Assembly (NCBI RefSeq): GCF_030655415.1
Contig: NZ_JAURVN010000014.1
Span: 372,001 to 436,000 of the forward strand
Direction: 5' to 3'
Length of the DNA stretch: 64,000 bases
DNA from: Herminiimonas sp.
GTDB lineage: Bacteria; Pseudomonadota; Gammaproteobacteria; Burkholderiales; Burkholderiaceae
The number at the start of each line of letters is the position of its first letter. Positions within the stretch are counted from its first letter, which is position 1. A program made the position numbers and the translations under genes. Shown piece by piece: positions 17,427 through 25,619 of this stretch. The notes beneath the pieces were generated by a model. The model was not told the origin of the DNA and ran no database searches. It was given only the letters and a program-made list of their open reading frames with translations.

Positions 17427-18410
17427 CTACTTGCGCTGATACTTGTTCACCGCATTATTGTGTGCGTCCAGCGTTGCAGAAAACTGGCTACTGCCATCAC
17501 CACGTGCGACGAAATATACCGCATCAGTAACTGCCGGATTCATCGCTGCATGCAAGGACTCAGCACCCGGCAAGGAAATCGGCGTAGGCGGCAAACCGAC
17601 GCGCGTGTAGGTATTGTGTGGTGTATCGGTTAGCAAATCGCGCTTGCGGATATTGCCTTGATAGCTATCGCCCATGCCATAGATAACCGTCGGATCAGTT
17701 TGCAGCAACATGCCTTGGCGCAAACGATTGACGAATACGCCAGCGATCATCGTGCGCTCAGACTTCTTGCCGGTTTCTTTTTCGACGATGGATGCCATGA
17801 TCAAGGCTTCATACGGCGATGCATACGGCGACTTTGGATCACGCGCTAGCCACGCTTCATTCAGGCGCTTGAGCATCAAGCTATGCGCCTGTTTATAAAT
17901 TTGCAAATCACTGGAATTCTTCGCGAACATATACGTGTCCGGCGCAAATAAACCTTCCGGCTTGGTGTAATCGCTGGATATCTTGGCCATCAGTTCTTGA
18001 TCGGACAACGCTGCGGTATCGTGTTTCAGCGAAGGATGCGCGTTAATCGCTTGACGCATTTGCTTGAAGTTCCAGCCTTCGATGACGGTCAATGCTTCTT
18101 GTGCAAACTCGCCACGCACCAGCTGGCTGACCAAACCACGCGGCGTCGTGCCCGGCTTCAGCTCGTAAGTCCCGGCTTTCAATTTGGTGCTATTGCCCGT
18201 CACTTGCGCCAGCACCACCATCAACATGGGCTGCACCGGCACCAGGGCTTCATCGATCTGCTGCATGCTGCTTCTCAGACTACTGCCTGGAGCAATCGTG
18301 AATTCTATCGATGGATGGCCTTCGTCAATGATGGGTTTCTCTGCCCAAAACATGAACGATGCGCCAGCAATGATTGCCAGCAGAAAAGTCCGCCTTAATA
18401 ATTTTTTCAT
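17427..18410 (-). CDS. mltG: Endolytic murein transglycosylase MltG
   Basis: A 327-residue inner-membrane enzyme that cleaves nascent glycan strands and sets their length. It has one N-terminal membrane anchor (residues about 5-22), a LysM-like region, and the YceG domain with the catalytic Glu in SIVEKETGK followed by RTMIAGVFVNRL and LQTDPTVIYG. PTPISLPG near the end is also typical. First gene of the mltG-tmk-holB-pilZ-GNAT-tatD-ankyrin run; divergent from ygfZ. Confidence 0.95.
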   Translation of the reverse strand: MKKLLRRTFLLAIIAGASFMFWAEKPIIDEGHPSIEFTIAPGSSLRSSMQQIDEALVPVQPMLMVVLAQVTGNSTKLKAGTYELKPGTTPRGLVSQLVRGEFAQEALTVIEGWNFKQMRQAINAHPSLKHDTAALSDQELMAKISSDYTKPEGLFAPDTYMFAKNSSDLQIYKQAHSLMLKRLNEAWLARDPKSPYASPYEALIMASIVEKETGKKSERTMIAGVFVNRLRQGMLLQTDPTVIYGMGDSYQGNIRKRDLLTDTPHNTYTRVGLPPTPISLPGAESLHAAMNPAVTDAVYFVARGDGSSQFSATLDAHNNAVNKYQRK

Positions 18411-18551
18411 TAAAACAAGGTCTCGCTAGAATCAAACGCAAATCGGGAATGATCGGACGCGTTTTTCTCACGCCACTATAATCAAAGGCTAATGATAATG
18501 GCTGAAGCAGTTTTTGCCTTGATTTTTTGCTCTAATTTATTGATCGAATCT

Positions 18552-19610
18552 ATGACTACATGGTTGAAATTTCTTGCTGAACAGGGTGCGCAATTGAGTG
18601 CACCTGCCAGCGAAGACGCGGCATCCGAAGTACTGTTCTTCGGCACGGATGCCTCCGTAGCAACGGCTAGAGACAATTTTGTCGCGCCGCTTACCCACCT
18701 AGGCCTGATCGCCGCGGTCGGCGACGATGCCGCTCATTTTTTGCATAGTCAACTTACTAACGACGTCGAACATCTCAGCATTGATGAAGCGCGTCTGGCC
18801 GGTTATTGCTCACCCAAAGGTCGTTTACTGGCGAGTATGCTGATCTGGAAAACTGCTGACGGCGTCATGCTGCAATTGCCACGTGAAATCCAGGCTACGG
18901 TACAAAAACGCCTGCAAATGTTTGTAATGCGCGCGAAAGCCAAACTGAGCGAAGTCACGCAAAATCAAGTCATGCTTGGTTTATCCGGCCCTGCGGCAGC
19001 GACCGCTTTGATGCCTTGGTTCCCGACTTTGCCGATCGCAATTTACGGCAAGATAGAAACCGAAGCCGGCACGCTGATCCGTCATCCAAATGCGTTTGAA
19101 GTCCCGCGTTACCAATGGATCACGACCGAAGCGCAAGCTATCGAAGCATGGCCAATGCTGACAAAAATTCTGCAAGCCAGCGGAGCAGCAGCGTGGCGTC
19201 TGGCAGAAATCGATGGCGGCGTGCCGCACATCACGACAGTGACGCAAGAAAAATTCGTCCCGCAAATGATCAATTTTGAATTGATAGGCGGCGTCAATTT
19301 TAAAAAAGGTTGCTACCCGGGCCAGGAAATCGTCGCCCGCAGCCAGTACCTCGGCAAGCTCAAACGTCGCATGATGCACGCTAGCGTCACGGCCGAAAAT
19401 GCGGTACCAGGCACAGAAATTTTTTCGATTAACGATCCAGAACAACCATGCGGCATGGTCGTCAATGCCGAGCGCAGCAATGCGCAGGAAATTGATTTGC
19501 TGGTTGAGATCAAACTGGCTGCAGCCGAATCTGAGGTCCGCCTCGGCTCGGCGACTGGTCCGGTATTGTCCTTCCAAGCTTTGCCGTATCTACTCACGGA
19601 TCCGGTTTAA
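18552..19610 (+). CDS. ygfZ: Folate-binding protein YgfZ (Fe-S cluster repair)
   Basis: A 352-residue member of the GcvT-like YgfZ/IBA57 family that uses folate in the synthesis or repair of Fe-S clusters. The signature KGCYPGQEIVAR is present near residue 254. The start is placed at the ATG at 18552 (MTTWLKFLAEQG), where the family normally begins; an in-frame ATG at 18492 would add 20 residues of uncertain meaning. Convenient context: Fe-S enzymes and ApbC occur elsewhere in the window. Confidence 0.92.
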   Translation: MTTWLKFLAEQGAQLSAPASEDAASEVLFFGTDASVATARDNFVAPLTHLGLIAAVGDDAAHFLHSQLTNDVEHLSIDEARLAGYCSPKGRLLASMLIWKTADGVMLQLPREIQATVQKRLQMFVMRAKAKLSEVTQNQVMLGLSGPAAATALMPWFPTLPIAIYGKIETEAGTLIRHPNAFEVPRYQWITTEAQAIEAWPMLTKILQASGAAAWRLAEIDGGVPHITTVTQEKFVPQMINFELIGGVNFKKGCYPGQEIVARSQYLGKLKRRMMHASVTAENAVPGTEIFSINDPEQPCGMVVNAERSNAQEIDLLVEIKLAAAESEVRLGSATGPVLSFQALPYLLTDPV

Positions 19611-19634
19611 TTTCACGGTACGAGCGCTACGCAC

Positions 19635-19922
19635 ATGGATCTCTACGTTTATTACCGAGTGCAAGTTGCAGACGCTGCGGTGTTCCTGACAAAAATTACC
19701 GAGATGCAGGATAATCTCAGTCGTGAATACGGCGTCCGTACCGCGCTCAAGCGCCGCCCTGAAGAACAGGATGGTTTGCATACGTGGATGGAAGTATATC
19801 TGGAGGTCGCGGAAGGTTTTGAAGCGACGCTGGAACAAACCGTTGCGAGTAGTCAGTTACCGAGCATGATTGCCGGCAAACGCCACGTGGAACATTTTCT
19901 GGATTTAACTTTATGTGCTTGA
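19635..19922 (+). CDS. DUF4936 family protein
   Basis: A 95-residue protein with the MDLYVYYRV start and HTWMEVYLEV strand typical of DUF4936, a small betaproteobacterial family with a ferredoxin-like fold look. Function unknown. It follows ygfZ by 24 bp, and its last codons overlap the start of the NRDE gene by 10 bp, so the three are probably cotranscribed. Confidence 0.78.
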   Translation: MDLYVYYRVQVADAAVFLTKITEMQDNLSREYGVRTALKRRPEEQDGLHTWMEVYLEVAEGFEATLEQTVASSQLPSMIAGKRHVEHFLDLTLCA

Positions 19923-20695
19923 TCGTTTTTGCCTGGCAAGTCATACCGAATATGCCGCTGCTCGCAGCAGGCAATCGTGACGAGTTCTACGATAGGCCTG
20001 CCAGTCCTGCCGATTGGTGGCACGACCATCCGCAAATTTACGCAGGTCGCGACTTGCAAGGTGGCGGCACCTGGATGGGCGTAACGCGCGAAGGACGCTT
20101 CGCAGCAATTACCAATATTCGAGCACCATCTGAAATGCGCAGCGATGCACCGACACGCGGCAATCTGGTGTTGAATTATCTGGCGGGTGAAATGACACCG
20201 GCCGACTACATCGAGGAAATTTCTGCCTACGCCGCTGACTACAATGGCTTCAATCTATTGGTCGGCAATACCAGTGAGTTGATCTGGTATTCGAATCGCG
20301 GTGAAAAAGATGAGCGCAACGGCAAGCCGCTCAAACAAGGCATGTACGGTTTATCGAACTCGCTACTTGATTGTGCATGGCCCAAGGTTGTCAGCACCAA
20401 GGCAGAATTTGCCAGTTTGTTGTGTCAGGGCGCGCCTGAAGATGCTTTCTTTGAAATGCTGTCGGATACAACCTCTGCCTCCGATTGCCGCTTACCAAAA
20501 ACTGGCGTGAGTCTGGAACGTGAACGATTGCTATCGGCAGTCTGCATTGAATCGGCTGATTACGGCACGCGCGTTTCGACACTCGTCAAACTGCAAAACG
20601 GCCAGCCACCGGTGTTGATTGAACGTCCTACAGTGGCGATGCCACCGATGCCAGAACGTGCACCGCATCGCGGACAATGTACTAAGGGATTTTGA
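19913..20695 (+). CDS. NRDE (TANGO2-like) family protein
   Basis: A 260-residue protein beginning MCLIVFAW, followed by LLAAGNRDEFYDRP (the NRDE motif, residues about 18-31) and GRDLQGGGTWMGVT. The N-terminal Cys2 is the conserved putative nucleophile of an Ntn-hydrolase-like fold. The eukaryotic homologue TANGO2 is linked to haem or acyl-CoA handling; the bacterial role is unsettled. Overlaps the DUF4936 gene by 10 bp. Confidence 0.88.
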   Translation: MCLIVFAWQVIPNMPLLAAGNRDEFYDRPASPADWWHDHPQIYAGRDLQGGGTWMGVTREGRFAAITNIRAPSEMRSDAPTRGNLVLNYLAGEMTPADYIEEISAYAADYNGFNLLVGNTSELIWYSNRGEKDERNGKPLKQGMYGLSNSLLDCAWPKVVSTKAEFASLLCQGAPEDAFFEMLSDTTSASDCRLPKTGVSLERERLLSAVCIESADYGTRVSTLVKLQNGQPPVLIERPTVAMPPMPERAPHRGQCTKGF

Positions 20696-20802
20696 AGCGC
20701 ACTTGTCTGTATCTGATAAGCGGCGACCGCACTTTAGTTAGTATTTCATCTTGATCACCGACCAGGCTTTGCTCCTTTCGTCGGCACATCAGAACCCTAC
20801 AA

Positions 20803-21705
20803 TTATTTCGCCAGTTTCGCCTTCAGCAACTCTCGTATGTGTGGCACTTCCTCGTACGGATCGTAGGGATTACGCTGTTGCAGAATATCTTCCATCCGCT
20901 TGCGCGCATTGATCAGTGATGCCGGTTCGGAAAAAATATAAAACTGATCATCGCGCACTGCATCGAAGGTCCATTCAGCAATCTGTGCCGCTGAAATTTT
21001 TCCCGATATCACTGCTTTTTCAGAAAATGATTGTGCCGCTCGCTGGCTGACTGTCGGCGCTGCTTCGTTATGCATTTCATCCGGGCGATTGCGCTCTGAT
21101 TGATGAATAGCAGTCGGCACAAAAAATGGACATAACACTGAAGTACTGATCGCCGACGTCACCAAATGCAAGTCTTGATACAAGGTTTCTGTCAGCGAAA
21201 CAACGGCATTTTTGGATACGTTATAAATCCCCATCGTCGGTGCATTCTGCAAACCGGCGACCGATGCGGTGTTGACGATATGACCTTCGTAGGATGGATC
21301 GCGCTTCGCGCATTCCAGCATCAGCGGCGTAAAGATACGTACACCGTGAATTACGCCGAACAGATTAACGCCCAGTACCCAATCCCAATCCGCTTCAGAG
21401 TTTTCCCAAATCAGACCGCCACCAGCAACACCTGCATTATTAAATAACAGATGAACCGCGCCGAAGCGTGCCGTCGTCGCGTCAGCCAAGGCTTGCATTT
21501 GTTCAGCATTGCTGACATCGCAATGCACTGCCAACACTTGTGCGCCTTGCTCCAGCAATTCCGCCTCAGCCTTTTGCAAGGCATCTTGCTGTACATCCGC
21601 CAGCACCAGCTTCATGCCGAGGCGCGCGCCCAGATTCGCGAACTCGCGACCAAAGCCGCTAGCCGCGCCGGTGATCACGGCAACTCTGTCCTGAAATTGT
21701 TTCAT
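20803..21705 (-). CDS. SDR-family NAD(P)-dependent oxidoreductase
   Basis: A 300-residue classical short-chain dehydrogenase/reductase. The cofactor motif TGAASGFG (residues 12-19) is complete, as are NNAG and the catalytic YNVSK with an upstream Ser in NTASVAGL. The C-terminal 60 residues (YDPYEEVPHIRELL) are an extension. The substrate is unknown. The thioesterase gene lies 48 bp upstream on the same strand, which hints at an acyl or keto substrate, an inference only. Confidence 0.85.
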   Translation of the reverse strand: MKQFQDRVAVITGAASGFGREFANLGARLGMKLVLADVQQDALQKAEAELLEQGAQVLAVHCDVSNAEQMQALADATTARFGAVHLLFNNAGVAGGGLIWENSEADWDWVLGVNLFGVIHGVRIFTPLMLECAKRDPSYEGHIVNTASVAGLQNAPTMGIYNVSKNAVVSLTETLYQDLHLVTSAISTSVLCPFFVPTAIHQSERNRPDEMHNEAAPTVSQRAAQSFSEKAVISGKISAAQIAEWTFDAVRDDQFYIFSEPASLINARKRMEDILQQRNPYDPYEEVPHIRELLKAKLAK

Positions 21706-21753
21706 GCCTGCTTTCGATTTACAGATGGAGAAAAACTTGGATAAAAATAAGAG

Positions 21754-22191
21754 TTAAGTTGAACTCAATTTTTTTGCGACATCGGTGCGACGCAGGAACT
21801 TGAAAGTACCCGAAGCTTTGGCCACCAGCTTGTCGCCATTCCACAATTCGCCTTCGCAAAAATAAATGCTGGTCGACGCATGCGCGACCTTGCCCTTTGC
21901 GATCAGACGACAGCCTTCGTAACCGCCGGGCTGCATGAAGCTGGTTTTCATTTCTATCGTAACGCCACCGCGAATATCCGGTTCCATCGAACGTCCTGCC
22001 AGGGACATGACGTTATCCAGCATCGTCATGATCACGCCACCATGCGCAACTTGCCAGCCATTCAGATGGCAAGCCTGCAAGATCAATGCGACTTGCGCCT
22101 GGCCACCGCCGGATTCAATCACTTGAATACCCAGTTCTTGCAAAAACGGGATGGTTGGTAAAGCAGCGGATGTGCTCAATGGATTCGTCAT
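21754..22191 (-). CDS. PaaI-family (hotdog fold) thioesterase
   Basis: A 145-residue protein from the ATG at 22191; an in-frame start 30 bp upstream is possible. The hotdog fold is recognised by LNGWQVAHGGVIMTMLDNVMS, GGVTIEMKTSFMQP and the CRLIAKGKVAHA strand. Such enzymes hydrolyse acyl-CoA thioesters. Probably cotranscribed with the SDR gene downstream. Confidence 0.82.
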   Translation of the reverse strand: MTNPLSTSAALPTIPFLQELGIQVIESGGGQAQVALILQACHLNGWQVAHGGVIMTMLDNVMSLAGRSMEPDIRGGVTIEMKTSFMQPGGYEGCRLIAKGKVAHASTSIYFCEGELWNGDKLVAKASGTFKFLRRTDVAKKLSST

Positions 22192-22395
22192 CTGGATTTC
22201 TTCTATTACAAATGGCGTCATTTTAAGCCATCCGCGTTTCGCTTAAGGATTGTTCTTCAATTAGTCAGTGTTGATAGCCACAGCAGACAACGTTAAAAGA
22301 ACTTCAAGCACACTATTCATGATCATCTTCATTACATACGCAATGTATTCATTCCAATTTTTTTTATGCTGCAATGCAAAATCGATACATGGAAT

Positions 22396-22424
22396 ATGTA
22401 AGCGCTATGTAAGCTTGCGCAAGC
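22396..22424. promoter_or_regulatory. Palindrome and direct repeat upstream of the MHS transporter
   Basis: GCTTGCGCAAGC (22413-22424) is a perfect 12-bp palindrome, preceded by ATGTAAGC repeated at an 11-bp step. It lies 92 bp before the transporter start and could be an operator. No regulator gene is adjacent. Confidence 0.3.
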
Positions 22425-22515
22425 ATCGCGTAAGGTTTGGGTCGCACACTCGGGACGCTTAGCCAATACAAGGAATGTGCCACTGCATTCTATTAATAAT
22501 TTTAAGGAGACGAGC

Positions 22516-24177
22516 ATGGCCACAGTATCTACAGCCGGTCGCAGCATCACTCCAGAAGAACGGAAAGTTATTTTCGCTTCTTCCCTGGGGACCGTATTTG
22601 AATGGTATGACTTTTACCTGTACGGTTCGTTAGCTGCCATTATCGCCAAGCAGTTCTTTGCTGGCACCGATCCAAACACCGCTTTCATTTTCGCACTGCT
22701 CGCCTTCGCGGCCGGCTTTATCGTGCGACCGTTCGGCGCGATCGTCTTCGGTCGTCTGGGCGATATGATTGGTCGCAAATACACTTTCCTCGTCACCATC
22801 GTGATCATGGGCGCATCCACGTTTATCGTTGGTCTGCTGCCTAATTACAACTCGATCGGTATTGCTGCTCCTATCATCCTGATCATCCTGCGTATTTTGC
22901 AAGGTCTGGCTCTGGGTGGCGAATACGGTGGCGCAGCAACTTACGTCGCTGAACATGCACCGCACGACAAGCGCGGCGCGTTCACATCGTGGATTCAAAC
23001 CACAGCAACCATGGGTCTGTTCATGTCGCTGCTGGTGATTCTGGGTACACGTACTGCAATCGGCGAAGAAGCATTTGCTGATTGGGGCTGGCGCATTCCG
23101 TTCTTGCTGTCGATTTTCATGCTGGGCATTTCGGTCTGGATTCGTTTGTCCATGGCTGAATCACCTGCCTTCCTGAAAATGAAAGCAGAAGGCAAAACTT
23201 CTAAAGCACCTTTGACCGAAGCATTCGGCCAATGGAAAAACTTGAAGATCGTTATTCTGGCGCTGGTTGGTTTGACAGCTGGTCAAGCGGTCGTTTGGTA
23301 CACAGGTCAGTTCTACGCATTGTTCTTCCTGACGCAAACGCTGAAGGTCGATGGCCCAACCGCCAACATCCTGATCGCAGCATCCTTGTTGCTGGCAACA
23401 CCGTTCTTCGTGATCTTTGGTTCGCTGTCCGACAAAATCGGCCGCAAACCTATCATCATGGCTGGTTGCCTGATCGCAGCGCTGACTTACTTCCCTATCT
23501 TCAGCGGCTTGACACACTATGCCAATCCAGCACTGGAAGCAGCATTGAAAAATGCACCAGTGGTCGTGACAGCTGATCCTGCAACTTGCCAATTCCAGTT
23601 CAACCCAACCGGCACCAAAAAATTCACTTCGTCATGCGACATCGTGAAGGGCAAACTGGCTGCAGCTTCGGTTGCTTACTCGAACGTAGATGCACCAGCA
23701 GGGACAGTTGCAACGGTTAAAGTTGGCGACACAGTGATCACGTCTTACGACGCGAACGGCTTGTCGAAAGCAGACGCTGATGCAAAAGGTAAAGCTTTCT
23801 CGAAAGAGTTGGCTGATGCGATCAAGGCTGCCGGTTATCCAACCAAGGCTGATTCTTCGCAAATCAATTACCCTATGACCTTGCTGTTGCTGTTCATCCT
23901 CGTGATTTACGTCACCATGGTGTATGGCCCGATCGCAGCGATGCTGGTGGAAATGTTCCCAACCCGCATTCGTTACACATCAATGTCCTTGCCATACCAC
24001 ATCGGTAACGGCTGGTTCGGCGGCTTGCTGCCAACCACAGCGTTTGCTCTGGTTGCATTCAAAGGCGATATTTACTACGGCCTCTGGTATCCAATCATCA
24101 TCGCGTTGATCACCTTTGTCGTCGGTATGCTTTTCGTTAGAGAAACCAAAGACAACGATATCTACGCAAACGACTAA
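22516..24177 (+). CDS. MFS transporter of the metabolite:H+ symporter (MHS) type with a large insertion
   Basis: A 553-residue secondary transporter, longer than the usual 430-450. The start at 22516 follows AAGGAGA. Family motifs include SLGTVFEWYDFYLYG, RPFGAIVFGRLGDMIGRK and GGEYGGAATYVAEH. Between two late membrane segments lies an extra soluble stretch of about 110 residues (roughly 345-455) with two cysteines, ending before the MTLLLLFILVIY helix. The substrate is unknown; relatives carry shikimate, proline/betaine, citrate or other acids. Gene ends 38 bp before a strong terminator. Confidence 0.85.
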   Translation: MATVSTAGRSITPEERKVIFASSLGTVFEWYDFYLYGSLAAIIAKQFFAGTDPNTAFIFALLAFAAGFIVRPFGAIVFGRLGDMIGRKYTFLVTIVIMGASTFIVGLLPNYNSIGIAAPIILIILRILQGLALGGEYGGAATYVAEHAPHDKRGAFTSWIQTTATMGLFMSLLVILGTRTAIGEEAFADWGWRIPFLLSIFMLGISVWIRLSMAESPAFLKMKAEGKTSKAPLTEAFGQWKNLKIVILALVGLTAGQAVVWYTGQFYALFFLTQTLKVDGPTANILIAASLLLATPFFVIFGSLSDKIGRKPIIMAGCLIAALTYFPIFSGLTHYANPALEAALKNAPVVVTADPATCQFQFNPTGTKKFTSSCDIVKGKLAAASVAYSNVDAPAGTVATVKVGDTVITSYDANGLSKADADAKGKAFSKELADAIKAAGYPTKADSSQINYPMTLLLLFILVIYVTMVYGPIAAMLVEMFPTRIRYTSMSLPYHIGNGWFGGLLPTTAFALVAFKGDIYYGLWYPIIIALITFVVGMLFVRETKDNDIYAND

Positions 24178-24215
24178 ACGCATAAGTATTTCGTTCGAGA
24201 AATTCTCGAATAAAG

Positions 24216-24249
24216 AACTGCCAGATAATTTCTGGCAGTTTTTTTTTGA
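24216..24249 (+). terminator. Rho-independent terminator of the MHS transporter
   Basis: AACTGCCAGA (24216-24225) pairs perfectly with TCTGGCAGTT (24231-24240) over a 5-base loop, followed by a run of T. Confidence 0.9.
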
Positions 24250-24398
24250 TCAGTCGATTAGCGTTATTTACTCTTAAAAAACGCAGCTAGTATGTAATTT
24301 GCCCTGTCCAAACTGATCAAGATTTGTTATTGTCTGTATGCCAATAAAGACCTTCTCAAAAACAATCAGAACGCCCTTCACGTTCACAGAATCCCGTC

Positions 24399-25619
24399 AT
24401 GATTAAAAGCAATAAAACTCCTCGCATCGGCACGCCCTTATCTTCCACCGCCACCAAAGTCATGTTGCTCGGCTCTGGCGAACTCGGCAAAGAAGTCATT
24501 ATTTCTCTGCAACGTTTGGGCGTTGAAGTGATTGCAGTAGACCGTTACGCCAATGCGCCCGGCCATCAAGTCGCGCATCGTTCTTTCGTGATTGATATGA
24601 CAGACGGCGTTGCTCTCGCAGAATTGATCAATCAAGAAAAACCGGATTTGATCGTGCCGGAAATCGAAGCCATCGCGACCACTGCTTTAATGGAAATGGA
24701 AAATGCCGGCATCGTCCGCGTGATCCCCACCGCACGCGCTGCATGGCTCACGATGGACAGAGAAGGCATACGTCGTCTGGCCGCTGAAGAACTCGGTGTC
24801 GCCACCTCGCCCTATCGCTTCGCCGACAGCTTGAAAGAACTCAAAGCCGGCGCAGCAGAAATCGGCTTCCCTTGCGTCGTCAAACCGGTGATGTCTTCGT
24901 CCGGCAAAGGTCAGTCCAAACTGAACAGCATTGATGATGTGGAGGCAGCGTGGGATTGCGCTGCATCCGGTGGCCGCGTCGACTCAGGACGCTTAATCGT
25001 CGAAGGCTTCATCGATTTCGATTATGAAATCACCTTGCTGACAGTGCGTGCAATCGGTGCCGATGGCGAAGTTCATACGCATTTCTGCGAGCCTATCGGC
25101 CACGTACAAGTCAATGGCGATTATGTCGAATCATGGCAGCCGCAAGTCATGCATCCAGGCGCATTGCAAAAAGCCCACGACATCGCAAAGAAAGTTACCG
25201 ACAATCTCGGTGGCTTGGGCCTATTCGGTGTCGAACTATTCGTCAAGCACGATATGGTTTGGTTCTCGGAAGTCAGCCCGCGTCCGCATGACACCGGCAT
25301 GGTCACCATGGCCAGCCAGGAACAAAGTGAATTCGAATTACACGCCAAAGCCATCCTCGGCTTACCCATCAATGTAGCGATGAAAACGCCGGCTGCTTCA
25401 GCGGTCATTTACGGTCAGCACGATGCCAAGGTTGTCGCTTTCGAAGACGTGGCAGAAGCGCTATGCATACCCGGCACCGACGTGCGCCTGTTTGGCAAAC
25501 CTGAATCGTTTGCACGCCGTCGCATGGGTGTAGCGCTGGCTGGCGCAGCAGATGTAGAGACGGCGCGTACCAATGCCAAAGCTGCCGCAGCGAAGATCAA
25601 ACCGGTAGTGCCAAACTAA
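24399..25619 (+). CDS. purT: Formate-dependent phosphoribosylglycinamide formyltransferase PurT
   Basis: A 406-residue ATP-grasp enzyme that makes formyl-GAR from GAR, formate and ATP, an alternative to folate-dependent PurN. Motifs: [10 protein letters not shown] (residues about 25-34), [22 protein letters not shown] and the metal-binding [13 protein letters not shown]. It uses formate, the substrate of the dehydrogenase at the left of the window. Its stop overlaps the start of the GGDEF/EAL gene by one base (TAATG). Confidence 0.95.
   Translation: MIKSNKTPRIGTPLSSTATKVMLLGSGELGKEVIISLQRLGVEVIAVDRYANAPGHQVAHRSFVIDMTDGVALAELINQEKPDLIVPEIEAIATTALMEMENAGIVRVIPTARAAWLTMDREGIRRLAAEELGVATSPYRFADSLKELKAGAAEIGFPCVVKPVMSSSGKGQSKLNSIDDVEAAWDCAASGGRVDSGRLIVEGFIDFDYEITLLTVRAIGADGEVHTHFCEPIGHVQVNGDYVESWQPQVMHPGALQKAHDIAKKVTDNLGGLGLFGVELFVKHDMVWFSEVSPRPHDTGMVTMASQEQSEFELHAKAILGLPINVAMKTPAASAVIYGQHDAKVVAFEDVAEALCIPGTDVRLFGKPESFARRRMGVALAGAADVETARTNAKAAAAKIKPVVPN

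Noticed and set aside
18492..18551. Upstream ATG as the ygfZ start
   Set aside because: The extra 20 residues are hydrophobic and not seen in the family; the ATG at 18552 fits homologues better.
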